From Anagrus nilaparvatae (lineage: Eukaryota > Arthropoda > Insecta > Hymenoptera > Mymaridae): a stretch of 64,000 nt of DNA. The translations under genes were made by a program, and so were the position numbers. The DNA lies in assembly GCA_022575985.1 (NCBI GenBank), contig JAKSXM010000147.1:21176001-21240000 (forward strand), read 5' to 3'. The notes below the pieces were generated by a model that was given only the letters and a program-made list of their open reading frames with translations, did not search any database and was not told the DNA's origin. Below, piece by piece: positions 22,253-33,352 of the stretch. Positions within the stretch are counted from its first letter, which is position 1, and every line of letters starts with the position of its first letter.

Positions 22253-22375
22253 CAAATATACGTCAGCTGACTCAAGGTTGGGATGCATTGATTTAACCCC
22301 GTTAACTTGAATCAAATATACGTCAGCTGACTCAAGGTTGGGATGCATTGATTTAACCCCGTTAACTTGAATCAA
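22253..22375. repeat. Perfect 60-bp tandem duplication
   Basis: Two adjacent 60-base units, including CGTCAGCTGACTCAAGGTTG, are identical over the whole repeat. Perfect identity implies a very recent duplication (or assembly duplication) in otherwise decayed DNA. Confidence 0.95.
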
Positions 22376-23404
22376 GGGATTATTTACTTTCGGGGGCTTA
22401 ATGGGTACGAAGTTAATATTAACTTCTTAAAATTTTATTATTTTTTATAGTGTAGTACTTAAATACGAAGAATATAAACAAAATGACAAGGTTATGAAAT
22501 ATCTTGAGCTTTTATCGTATAATATCACCATTTGATTAATTTTTCATTAATTTTTATGACCTCACTTGTCCGCAATCTTGTCAGGTTTGAGAAAATGAAT
22601 GTTTAGAATGGCGTGAAAGATAACATAAAAACTGATTGACCGATTTAACCCACGTAAAAATGATTCAACGGGCCGATTGTTGGTACAGATTTGGCATAAA
22701 TTTACTAAAAATTGGAAAAATTTGGGCCAGCGTTGGCAAGTATTTGGATATCACTGGGTTCCAACGCACCCAGCCAAATGATTACATGCGTTGGCTGGGT
22801 ATATTTTTTAAAGAAGCAAAAATTTAATTTCTGTTTATATTAAGTAGTTCTCTGCATTTTTATTAACAAATTATTATTTTCTTATGTTTTGAGTACTTCT
22901 TATAATAAAAAAAGAACTTATAATTTTAAGTAATGAAATTTTTTTAAAATTCAACAATTACAGAAAATTTTTCAAATCTTATTGCACAATAATCTTTATA
23001 AGAAATTTTGAATAACTTTGGTTAAACTTTATGGATCTATAGGTAGTTAGATCTGCTTTTTAATCATCAATTAAACCTGCAGAACAAAAAATTACAAAAA
23101 AAACGGTGGTTAGGAAAGGGCGATTCATAAAACGTTACGAATTTCTACATGGGTAACTTTAATGTATAAAATGTATGGTCGGGTCTTAAAACTGCGGGTA
23201 AAATTGCTTCAAAGTTTTTTTTCCTGAAAGTATTACCCTAAAAAAGTCATCGTTTCGTGTTTTTAAAAGCTTTTATGTTAAAATGGCGAATTAATGAAGA
23301 ATTTCTGATTAATTTTGATTAATTTAGTATAATTTAAAAAATAAAAAATTTTTTTAAAAAAATGAGATATTTTAAACTTTTAATTTAAAAATTTGCTTCT
23401 TTCT
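22376..23404. other. AT-rich interval, no recognised gene
   Basis: Around 22720-22800 there is a small inverted pair (TTGGGCCAGCGTTGG, CCAACGCACCCAGCCAA, GCGTTGGCTGGGT) that may be a fragment of a MITE. Nothing else was recognised. Confidence 0.4.
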
Positions 23405-23735
23405 AGATTCTACCAGTGCACAGGTGGATTTTTTCCATTAAACCTTTTTCGAGACATGAATTCGTCACAGGCTTTCTTTAACAGCTTGAATATTTCGGAA
23501 AATACTTTTTCTGCATCTTTTTTACATTCTAATCGGTTGGGTTTTTCCAGAAATACTCCTTGAGCTATCATTAATACTTCTATAAATCGTACTTTATTTA
23601 ATTTATTAAGATTCTAGCCTCTTTGTTTGCGCCTGTCCGCCCCTTCAGGGAGTTGTCGCTGTGTCTGAATTTCGAACGATACGTACATATGATCACTCAG
23701 CGTAATGATTTCCATTACATGCCAATTTTAATTTT
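23405..23735 (-). pseudogene. R1-like ORF2 fragment: end of endonuclease and linker
   Basis: Minus-strand translation gives NWHVMEIITLSDHMYVSFEI, the SDH motif that closes the APE endonuclease. After a broken linker it gives EVLMIAQGVFLEKP and CDEFMSRKRFNGKNPPVHW, the segment that in R1-clade ORF2 leads into the reverse transcriptase. The sequence differs from the main family in this window, so it belongs to another R1-like lineage. It is too short and disrupted to assign further. Confidence 0.65.
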
Positions 23736-24707
23736 AACGAACTAATTTTAACCCTTGTGCCCAGTATTCTTTCAGTACTACCTGGTCTTCTCAAATTTTT
23801 GGTGTCACAGCACAATGAAACTCAACCTCGACACCATTTCAAGGGTCGCTTTCCCTTTTGACTCAGTAAAAGAATACCCCAGTCAACACTTAGCGTTTAA
23901 GTCATTTATATTCAATTTATTGCCATTAATTTATCCTGTATAATTCGAACACTCTATTTATTTTAACATTTAACTACAATTTACAGAAAAAAGTTCATTT
24001 TTTTAGTTTTTAAGGGTACAAATTATGAGGGAACCAATTTTTAAAAGTTTCGCAGTATTCACATTACACTCCACGCAAACCACGCACGAGTTGGACCCTC
24101 ATTATTAAAATTTATAAATTTATAAAGAAAATTTATATATTATTTTATCATATATAAATGTAAACACTGATAAATGGACATAAAATAACTTTTTACCCTT
24201 TAGGGAGGTTGGCGCGCGCAGCGCGCAGGGGGCGGAGTCCCCTATTCTTTAATAAATAAATAGTTATGAAAAAACTGCTCAAATAATCGTTTCGTCTTAT
24301 TATGAAAATTCACTGACTTATCAAACGGTCACTAAAAAGTAACCGTTGTAAATATTCTTCAGAAAATTTTTTCTAAAAGACTGCTAAATTATAAAAAATT
24401 AGCTGAGTTCGAAGTGTACGGGAAAAATCCTTAGAGAATACATCATTAGTCAAGTTTATAACATCATTTAAATCTGTTAAAAAATTCCAAGTTTATTTGT
24501 TAAAAAACTCAATATTTAACATTTGAACTGTTCTAAGACGTTGAAAATTAAAAGAAAATTTATTTTCAACACAAAGATAATACTACTTTAAAAAATGTCA
24601 AATTAAATTAAATAATAAAAAAGTTATGTTTGTAATTTTCTATAGTTATTTAATTAATAAATAATTAGTAAACATTTATTTATTTATAAAATATTTTTTT
24701 TTTGTCA
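23736..24707. other. AT-rich interval, no recognised gene
   Basis: A short GC-rich patch (GGCGCGCGCAGCGCGC, 24211-24226) stands out but has no assigned role. The 62-codon frame at 23755 shows no family features. Confidence 0.4.
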
Positions 24708-25445
24708 AGGGAATCTTTTAAATCTTGAATCCGCCATTGAGGATTTGTGGGCCTTAAAGACCCGCAAATTTCCATTACTGTCCAGTTGTACAGAGGTACA
24801 ACCGGAAGACTTCCGGCGAACATGGTCGCCAGTTTTGCCGCAGATTCTTACTGGATAAACACACTATAAATCCCCCCGCGCTTGTTTGCCCCAAACCAGA
24901 ACTCCCTTTTCAGGTATAACTTCAGTTTGGGACGCGCAGTTTAGGCAACTGGCCGCTGCTTTCCCCCAGCCTAGTGACAGGAGAGCTCTCTACGATAGAA
25001 AGCCCTCCTCCTTCTTCTTCAATAAGGTGGCCCTTACGTACTCTGCTATTTTGTTCCAATTTTCAGAACTCCGTAACACCACCGTTTCCGGCCTCCAAAT
25101 CGGGAAGGGCGGGCGCCCTTCCGAGTAGCGAACACATCCAAAGAATGTGTGCTCTGCTTTGTCATCCACAACTGGGCAGTATAGTTACTGCGTTTTTGCC
25201 CTCTTATGCCATTATTTAACATGAACCGAAAATAGCCGAGTCCCGTTAGAAATTGGGTAAGGTAAAAGTCGACCTACCCATGCTGTCGTCCTATCCATGC
25301 CTGCAGATATCAGAGTACGCATCCACCTGGCATTCCCATCATTTCTGCCATGCGCTCATAGAGCTGGAGCGGGCGCGAGTTGATGCCACTTCGTGGTCTT
25401 CTACACTATCGTAAATATATTTTCGATCCAACGCTAGCAGGTCGT
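24708..25445 (-). pseudogene. R1-like ORF2 C-terminus plus 3' UTR
   Basis: On the minus strand, 25445-24988 carries the ORF2 tail (LLALDRKYIYDSVEDHEVAS at its start, then frameshifted versions of WRPETVV and KLEQNKIAEYVR). 24985-24708 is the family 3' UTR, ending at a T run (as read on +). The hairpins are partly conserved at 24746-24771 and 24781-24806. The copy is 5'-truncated and full of frameshifts. It keeps the roughly 130 bases after the ORF2 stop that are missing at 567. Confidence 0.8.
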
Positions 25446-25566
25446 TTTCAATTTTAGTTAGCTGCCATATAAATTTTTCTTAACTAATTTTTAACTCAAA
25501 ATATAAATTAAAATATTTTAAATGTATTATAAATATTATAAATATTATAACATTAAATATATTAAT

Positions 25567-27504
25567 GTTACAAGAGCCTCCCGGTAGCTGGGGCAGTTTC
25601 CTTCTCCGGCATAATGTTTCGTAGAGCACTTGTCCTTATTCTTGCAGAGAAAATACTCGGATGTTTCCTTCTTGCATTCTATTCTTTTGTGGGCGTTTAT
25701 ACCACTTGAGACACGCTTTTCTTCGGTCTGGGCCTCTGCAGACATACTGATTATGTCCATATCCTAGATATTTAAAGTAGCGCCTTGCATCAGTTTGGAG
25801 GCGCACTCTATTCGAAGCCCAGTCAATTTGGATTTTCCCTTTTTTGGCTAGTTGGAGATCATCAACCTCGAGCAATTCCACAACGGCCATCTGACTTGTC
25901 ATGCCTTTGGTTTTGAAAATGGTGATCAGAAAGTATTTCCCGTTTTCAATACCTATTGCCTTAGCAACAGCCTCCTGGATCTCCTGTTCTTTCGTGACCC
26001 CATCTAAATCTCGAATTTCGAGTTTCGGCAAGGGGATCATATCCCCAACGTTCGAATCAGGGCCCGTTACCACTTGAGCTGCTTCTTGCAGTTTCCGGAA
26101 TCCACTATCGACTCCAACTTGATCAGGACGCTGCCACCTTGCGTCTTGCGGATTCGATGGACTTTAGCCCCCGAATCTTTGAGCTGGACGTTATTCTTAA
26201 TATTGAGAAGAGTCTCCTCATACGTATGGCCTACTGCTAGTTTTTTAAGTAGGGCCTCCATCCTCTTTTTGTACTTACGCCTACTCGGCTTGGTACTACC
26301 CGTTTCAGCGGGCCTTTTTGGCTGCTGAGTATTCTTGCTCTTAGCTTTCTGCTTCATATTGGTTTTTTCCCGGGTATCCACTTTATTGGATATTTTCTCT
26401 ACCTGGGCCTTTTTTTGCAACTGACCCGGAATTTCGGGTACCTGGTTTCCCTTTTAAAGCTGCAGCTTTCTTTGTTTCTTCAACTTTTTCCTTTCGGTCT
26501 TGCTGATCTTTTTGGGACTATTTGCATTATTTTGCTCACGTGAACTGTCTTGCTCGCATAAACTGTCTTGACCATCTTCTGAAACTTGAGTTTCAATCGG
26601 GGACTTGTCTACTTTAGATTGGCTTGACACTTTCATTTGATCATGGTGATCAGTGGGAAACTGGTTGGACGCGATTTCATTCGGCTTCGATTTCTCCGAC
26701 CCTTCCTGGATTGTTTCTGCTTCCAATCGGCGTTTTTTACGCAAATACTTCTGTATCTTTTGCTGATGTTGAAGCATCTCGCGTTGCTCTTGCAGCCTCT
26801 TTTTGTTTGCTTCTTCCTCGAGCACTTTTTTCTTCTCCTTTGCCCTTTTGACTCCTTCCTGTTTTTCTTAGTTATTGAGAGCTCTTCATTTTGTATTCCT
26901 TTATCGATTGCAGATGGGTCTTCGTTCGGACGGCTGTTCCCGCTCTTTTTTGCCGTGTGCCCGTTTCCTGGTTAGCTCTTGGGAGAGAATATCGAGCGGC
27001 GCCTCTTAAGCGAGCCTTTCCCATTCATTTTTTTAAGAAGGGCTTCGTGTATCATCGATACTGTCTTAGTTTGCATCTTCTTAATCAATACCAACTGTTC
27101 TACTAAGCTGGCAAACTTCCGGACTCCATTTTTTATAACCATGCCTTCTTCTTAACATAGCCGAAATGAAACTCCATATCAATTATGGTCTCCAAAAGTT
27201 TACCGTAGTATCCTTTTTCAGCATCAAATCCTTCTTTCACAGTCACCAGACCTTTACCCGCCTGTGTTTCGTTGAACGCCTGTTGGACATCACCATATCT
27301 TGCAAGTATATCTTGCATGCCATCGTGTTCCATTAGACTGGACAGTCGAGTTCTCCATTTAGGCGTTACCTTTTGCCTATCCAGCTTCATTTATTCTGCT
27401 TGGCCAGCTGTATTTGAATTTAGTAGGGCTTGGGAGGCCTGTACGGTGTTCTGCGGCGGTTCCTGCACGCTTTGAACCTGATTGTTATTGTTTTGGTTCA
27501 TCAT
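25567..27504 (-). pseudogene. R1-like gag (ORF1), second copy, inverted and decayed
   Basis: The minus strand repeats the gag of 2303-4283. It runs from an ATG at 27504 (after a matching 5' UTR end), through an internal stop before MKLDRQKVTPKW, then the KR/E-rich middle and QKKAQVEKISNKV, to the knuckle region (YFKYLGYGHNQYVC, CFLCKN-like). It has several frameshifts and stops (one TAA replaces a codon after KLQL at about 26454). The first knuckle has lost a Cys (YFKY for CFKC). It ends abruptly at 25567, after NCPSYREAL, where ORF2 would begin. Confidence 0.85.
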
Positions 27505-27696
27505 GTTTTTTTTAAATAATTTCCTCCTTCTAACCTATTCCGTCTTGTGTTATTGAATGCAAGACATGATGCGGCCAATCAGCGCGGTGGTTGTATCAGA
27601 CTGAGATTGTAAACATATTGAGACCATCATCCCAATAAGTATTCAGGAGGATAGGATAGAAACGAAGAATGATTTATTTCATGGAGCAGATTCGAA

Positions 27697-28028
27697 GGCA
27701 AGGGATTTGTTCAATACAAAATTATTCGATACGTCAATGATTCTACTCAAAAAAGATTTGCGGAATCGTTCTACACCAAAAATCGTTGTGCTGAAAGGTT
27801 CAACACAAATTTTTTTAAGTCAAATTATTCAAGACGTCATTTTAAATATTAAACAACTTATTTCTTTCATATAATAGCAAAAACACAGTGTGTCGAATAT
27901 TTTAATTAGAAAAAATTTGTGTTGATCTTTTTGGCACAAGGATTTTCGGTGTAGAACGATGACGCAAAACTTTTTTGTGTAGAATTATTGATGTGTCGAA
28001 TAATTTTGTGTTTATCAGATCCCTTGAC
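27697..28028. mobile_element. MITE family D, copy 3
   Basis: It starts GGCAAGGGATTTGTTC and ends ATCAGATCCCTTGAC. Internal inverted halves match copies 1 and 2. The flanks GATTCGAA and AATTCGAG agree in six of eight positions, consistent with a decayed 8-bp duplication. Confidence 0.8.
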
Positions 28029-28788
28029 AATTCGAGGAAGCACGGAGAAGGCTGCCAGACTCACTATTGCGTTAAGAAGGCTAATGAGAAACACGTGCGG
28101 ACATAAGAATGGAAAGCGCAGGCTTCTTATGTCGGTGACCCACTCCATACTCATGTATGGTGCAGAGGCATGGACCGACTGCATAAAGAAGGTCACTTAT
28201 GCGTCTAAGCTTACGAGCGTCCAGAGGCAAAGAGCGCTGCGAATCTCCTGTGCTTATAGCACAGTGTCTTTTAAGGCAGCTCTAGTCATTGCCGGCGTAA
28301 TTCCGATAGATCTGCTGGCTCTTGAATGAAATTATATCTATCTGAACAAAGAGAGGGAAGGCATTGACCAATCAAAAGGCCACTTCGCGTCAGATTAGCC
28401 TAAGTGAGCGGCAGGACCGTTGGAGAGCAAACGGACTAGGAGGTTGATAGAAGAAATATCACCTTGGATAAATAGAGGGCACGGGGACATATTCTTTAGC
28501 GAAAATGGGCTTTTTTGCTCCAACCTCTTTTGGATCCAGAAGATGAATAACGCTGAATATATATACTGTCCGGGCAAACAAGATACGCCGGAACATACAT
28601 TCTTCGAATGTGACAGATGGGCCGTTAAAAAGTTTCAATTAGAAACTAACATTGGCCAAATCACACCTGAGAATGTGGTTAACCTGATGCTTCGAAATGA
28701 AGAAGTATGGTCCAAAATTAGTCAGTATGTGGAGTACATACTCCGCACCAAGAAACTTCAGTCCAAGGTATAGGCTAATGTTGAGATG
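28029..28788 (+). pseudogene. R1-like ORF2 C-terminal fragment, second subfamily
   Basis: It begins STEKAARLTIALRRLMRN and continues with KRRLLMSVTHSILMYGAEAW, LTSVQRQRALRISCAYSTVS and IPIDLLALE, followed by a stop and a frameshifted remainder ending in YCPGKQDTPEHTFFECDRWA, the Cys/His motif. Parts of the middle are deleted. The MITE at 27697-28028 sits at its 5' edge. No poly(A) tract was identified, and a (TTTA)n tract follows at about 28884. Confidence 0.82.
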
Positions 28789-28883
28789 AACTGCGGTTAT
28801 CCGGACGATTGCAGGTGTTGCACTAATAATCATTACTGCACTTAATCTTGATACCGCAATAAATCGTAGATGGTAGGATGATA

Positions 28884-28965
28884 TTTATTTATTTATTTAA
28901 TTATCTATTTATTTTTATTTATTTATTTATTTAATTATCTATTTATTTTTATTTATTTATATATG
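28884..28965. repeat. (ATTT)n microsatellite
   Basis: A degenerate ATTT/ATTTA tract lies between the R1-like fragment and the 3.5-kb foldback, with one internal 45-base near-duplication. Confidence 0.85.
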
Positions 28966-30206
28966 AGTGATTCTTAGTGAATTCAGCAAAAGTTTCCAGG
29001 TCGGGTCGCTGAAACCGGCTAAAAACTTTTTTTTTCCAATTACCTGTCCAAAATAGACTATGACCCAAAATTTTAGCCCTTAATATTGAAAACTAAGCCC
29101 AGGGCGAATTTTTGAAAAAAAAAGACGTTTTCATCTTTCCTCAGCCACCCATTCTTCTTTTATGTACCATTCCTTCTCGAAATCATTAAAAATAATGAAA
29201 AATGAGGTACTATAGTAAAATTTCCTCAGGAATCCAGTCATGCCGTTAGTTTTTGAAAATTCCTACACGGGGAGCCAGAAAATCGATAAATTCACAGGGT
29301 ATATTACGGAAACTACAAAAAAATTGTATATCCGAATTTTTTATTGAGCTTCTCAGGAAAAGCGTGTTTTTATATATATTTTTGGATGCCATATCAACCT
29401 AGATGCGATCGAACTTCCTAGACCCTAAAATAATCGAAAAATCGTGAATTTTCCTAAATTTTTCTCATTTTTCAGCAGTTTTTTTGAATTTTCCCGCTCT
29501 AAATGACTCCGAACGATTTAAACAAGGTAAGATTCGGATTCCCAGGGAAATTTCACATATTTTCTTTATTTAAATAATTATTAGGCTTCGATGTAAACGA
29601 GCTCACACTAAATGCCTGAAATACAAAATTTTGATTTTTATCGTTTTTTTAGCAGTTTTTTTGAATTTTCCCGCTCTAAATGACTCCGAACGATTTAAAC
29701 AAGGTAAGATTCGGATTCCCAGGGAAATTTTACATATTTTCTTTATTTAAATCATTTTTAGGCTTCGATGTAAACGAGTTCACACCAAATGCCTTAAATA
29801 CAAAATTTTGATTTTTATCGTTTTTTAGCAGTTTTGTGTGTACTTTTTCTGTTTAAGGTTCCTAATAAGATTTATTATATCGTATATAATAACAACTTAA
29901 TAAATATTATATTATTAAAGATGTAAATTACTAATAATCTTATTTCCCAAAAAAATTTTAAATAATTTAAATTTAGCGCTAAAAATAATAAACATTGTAT
30001 ATAAAAAATTTAAAGCTATGTGGCGTGGCAATCGTCAATGTTTACAAGATTTATTAGTAAATAAATGAGTTACATTAAAAACATTTTTATTGTATTCATA
30101 TTATTCATTAAAACAATAAGCTACGTAAATTTATTTAATTATTGTGTGAATATTAAAATATTATTTGGTACTTACGGAGATAAAAATTTAGATAATAATT
30201 TAGCCT

Positions 30207-30356
30207 GGTACCGAGACCCGTGTTAAAGTAGGCTTTAATGAAATTTTATACAATGTATCGGCTACAAATGAAAATGATCAAATAAAAAGAAAATTAGGGC
30301 ATACTCATTCCAAATACACTCAATATCTAAAGAATTTGGATTCTATTTGTGAATAA
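30207..30356 (+). pseudogene. Possible captured terminal exon in the foldback loop
   Basis: After an AATTTAG acceptor-like site an open frame of 49 codons reads GTETRVKVGFNEILYNVSAT and continues NENDQIKRKLGHTHSKYT to a stop. Its balanced amino-acid content contrasts with the Lys/Phe/Asn/Ile shadows around it. I do not recognise the protein. It could be the last exon of a host gene carried by the element, a fragment of a lost element protein, or chance. Confidence 0.3.
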
Positions 30357-30674
30357 ATTATCTAAATTATAATAATATTTTCTGAATACATTATTGTAAA
30401 CTAAATATTATGTAAATATCAATAAAAATTTTTTTAATAGAATATTTTTCTTCTTATTAAAAAACTCATTCTTTTAAAGATTACCTAAATATGTATTTCA
30501 TTCATTGTTAATTAAAAAATTTTTACTCTGAAATACAGAGCTAAAAAATAATTTAAATTTATATAGAATTTTCTATGAACTCTTTTACACTAAAGCCAAA
30601 AAATTATTAAAGTATAGAAAGTCCTTAAAATTTTACTGGAAACCCGAATTTGACATTATTTAAATAATACAGGG

Positions 30675-32050
30675 TCATTTAGTGCGGCAAAATTCAAAAA
30701 AACTGCTACAAAACGATAAAAATCAAAATTTTGTATTTAAGGCATTTGGTGTGAGCTCGTTTACATCGAAGCCTAAAAATTATTTTAATAAAGAAAAGAT
30801 GTAAAATTTCCCTGGGTATCCAAATCTCACCTTTTTTAAATCGTTCGGAGTCATTTAGAGCGGGAAAATTCAAAAAAACTGCTAAAAAACGATAAAAATC
30901 AAAATTTTGTATTTAAGGCATTTGGTGTGGTGTGAGCTCGTTTATATCAAAGCATAAAAATTATTTAAATAAAGAAAATTCAAAAAAACGGCTAAAAAAC
31001 GATAAAAATCAAAATTTTGTATTTAAGGCATTTGGTGTGAGCTCGTTTACATCAAAGCCTAAAAAATATTTAAATAAAGAAAATATGTAAAATTTACCTG
31101 GGAATCCGAATCTCACCTTGTTTAAATCGTTCCGTGTCATTTAGAGCGGGAAAATTCAAAAAAACTGCTAAAAAAACGATAAAAATCAAAATTTCGTATT
31201 TAAGGCATTTGGTGTGAGCTCGTTTACATCGAAGCCTAAAAATTATTTAAATAAAGAAAATTGTAAAATTTCTCTGGGAATCCGAATCTCACCTTGTTTA
31301 AATCGTTCGGAGTCATTTAGAGCGGGAAAATTCAAAAAAACTGCTAAAAAAACGATAAAAATCAAAATTTCGTATTTAAGGCATTTGGTGTGAGCTCGTT
31401 TACATCGAAGCCTAAAAATTATTTAATTAAAGAAAATATGTAAAATTTCCCTGGGAATCCGAATCTCACCTTGTTTAAATCGTTCGGAGTCATTTAGAGC
31501 GGGAAAATTCAAAAAAACTGCTAAAAAAACGATAAAAATCAAAATTTCGTATTTAAGGCATTTGGTGTGAGCTCGTTTACATCGAAGCCTAAAAATTATT
31601 TAAATAAAGAAAATATGTAAAATTTCCCTGGGAATCCGAATCTCACCTTGTTTAAATCGTTCGGAGTCATTTAGAGCGGGAAAATTCAAAAAAACTGCTA
31701 AAAAAACGATAAAAATCAAAATTTCGTATTTAAGGCATTTGGTGTGAGCTCGTTTACATTGAAGCCTAAAAATTATTTAAATAAAGAAAATATGTAAAAT
31801 TTCCCTGGGAATCCGAAACTCACCTTGTTTAAATCGTTAGGAGTCATTTAGAGCGGGAAAATTCAAAAAAACGGCTAAAAAACGATAAAAATCAAAATTT
31901 TGTATTTAAGGCATTTGGTGTGAGCTCGTTTACATCAAAGCCTAAAAATTATTTAAATAAAGAAAATATGTAAAATTTCCCTGGAAATCCGAATCTCACC
32001 TTGTTTAAATCGTTCGGAGTCATTTAGAGCGGAAAAATTCAAAAAAACTG
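30675..32050. repeat. 176-bp tandem repeat array
   Basis: Units opening AAAATTCAAAAAAACTGCT start near 30691, 30865, 30975 (short unit), 31151, 31327, 31504, 31681, 31858 and 32034, so the period is 176-177 bases with one truncated unit. Each unit contains GGCATTTGGTGTGAGCTCG and GTTTAAATCGTTCGGAGTC. The later units are nearly identical. Confidence 0.9.
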
Positions 32051-32808
32051 CTGAAAAATGAGAAAAATTTAGGAAAATTCACGATTTTTCGGTTATTTTA
32101 GGGTCTAGGAAGTTCGATCGCATCTAGGTTGATATGGCATCCGAAAATATATATAAAAACACGCTTTTCCTGAGAAGCTCAATAAAAAATTCGGATATAC
32201 AATTTTTCTGTAGTTTCCGTAATATACCTTGTGAATTTATCGATTTTCTGGCTCCCCGTGTAGGAATTTTCAAAAACTAATGGCATGACTGGATTTCTGA
32301 GGAAATTTTACTATAGTATCTCTTTTTTCATTATGGCACATAAAAGAAGAATGGGTGGCTGAGGAAAGATGAAAACGTCTTTTTTTTTCAAAAATTCGCC
32401 CTGGGCTTAGTTTTCAATATTAAGGGCTAAAATTTGAGGACATAGTCTATTTTGGATAGGTAATTTGAAAAAAAAAGTTTTTAGCCGGTTTCAGCGACTC
32501 GACCTGGAAACTTTTGCTGAATTCAAAATTATATGCCCAGATAAGGGCGAGTCCTACATAACTGTCAGTTCGGATGCTGAACAGTATGCGTAACGCATTT
32601 CTCCACTTCCTACGTAAAACAAAAAAAAAGAATTATTATTATTATTATTATTATTGCTATTAGGCAATATTTCATTGTTTATAGGATCAACAAAAAGTGT
32701 AATTGATATTGGAATTTAAGTATCATTATTCTCCTTATGTTCGTCAAACGTATTGCTTCTTGTTAAATCTTTTCTGTTTACTTAACTCTAAACATCAAAC
32801 TTTAGTCC

Positions 32809-32988
32809 ATGGTCTTGATCACAAGCAAAAATTCGTCTCCAGCTCAATTATCACTAGGACGTGTCGTACAACTTCATCCAGGGTCAGATAGAGTCGTCAG
32901 GGTCGAAACTGTCAAAACTACTCAAAGTCTTTACAAAAGACCTACCGCTAAATTGGTTCTATTACCAATCGAATCCAAATTTCAATAA
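32809..32988 (+). pseudogene. BEL/Pao retrotransposon Pol C-terminus
   Basis: The frame MVLITSKNSSPAQLSLGRVV, QLHPGSDRVVRVETVKT, then LYKRPTAKLVLLPIE and a stop is the characteristic C-terminal domain after the integrase of BEL/Pao LTR retrotransposons (consensus of the type LGRV..LHPGSDG.VRV.T...L.RPV.KL..LP). Nothing of the RT, RNase H or integrase core is present upstream. It is followed by a purine-rich tract and TGTT at 33006. Confidence 0.85.
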
Positions 32989-33099
32989 AACCAAGTCGGG
33001 CGGGATGTTTAAAAATCATTGCTTTTAAATTATAATTATTGTAAATACTGATTTTTAATTTTTTTATTTATTTTAAAATTTTTGTTTTAATTATTTTAA
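32989..33099 (+). repeat. Probable polypurine tract and start of BEL/Pao 3' LTR
   Basis: Just after the Pol stop, AAGTCGGGCGGGA is followed by TGTT at 33006, the usual start of a BEL-type LTR after its polypurine tract. The far end of the LTR is not visible, because another element begins at 33100. Confidence 0.45.
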
Positions 33100-33352
33100 G
33101 GGAGGTTTGTGGTAAATATTTTTCTGAAATCGAAATTTTTTTTTTATTTAAATCACTTCATATATGTCTCAAGATTCTGTAAAAAAAAAAGAATTTAAAT
33201 CCTCTCTCTAAGTATACTTGTAGGCCTATTTCGCGTGCGGTGTCAAACTTACATTTTTAAGAAATTAAACAAATAGCTTTATTATTTTAAGAAAATGGAT
33301 CCATTTTTTTCTCATTATACTTCTAACTATTCTTAAATAGTTCGAAATTGTA
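33100..33352 (-). mobile_element. Truncated reversed copy of the TTAA-flanked element
   Basis: Next to TTAA (33096-33099) begins GGGAGGTTTGTGGTAAATAT. The following 250 bases match the right part of the 18693-19889 element in inverse order, including ATGGATCCATTTT and AAATAGCTTTATTATT. It stops at 33352, beside the tRNA-like repeat unit. Confidence 0.85.

Larger units (their letters stand above)
28979..32524. mobile_element. Foldback element, 3.5 kb, with a 176-bp repeat array
   Basis: It starts GAATTCAGCAAAAGTTTCC and ends with the inverse. Arms of about 500 bases are closely similar (ACGTTTTCATCTTTCCTCAG and its mirror, then a cluster around TCGATAAATTCACA). Inside, the right half carries an array of about 176-bp units, and the left half carries two units in opposite orientation (about 29475-29840). 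The central loop (29841-30674) is not palindromic and has a short coding-like stretch at 30207-30356. No transposase was recognised. Confidence 0.85.

Noticed and set aside
30675..32050. CRISPR-like array
   Set aside because: The units are about 176 bp with no spacer/repeat alternation and sit inside a foldback element of a eukaryote.
32703..32891. 62-codon frame overlapping the BEL/Pao remnant
   Set aside because: It is out of frame with the clear Pol C-terminal sequence and has no features of its own.
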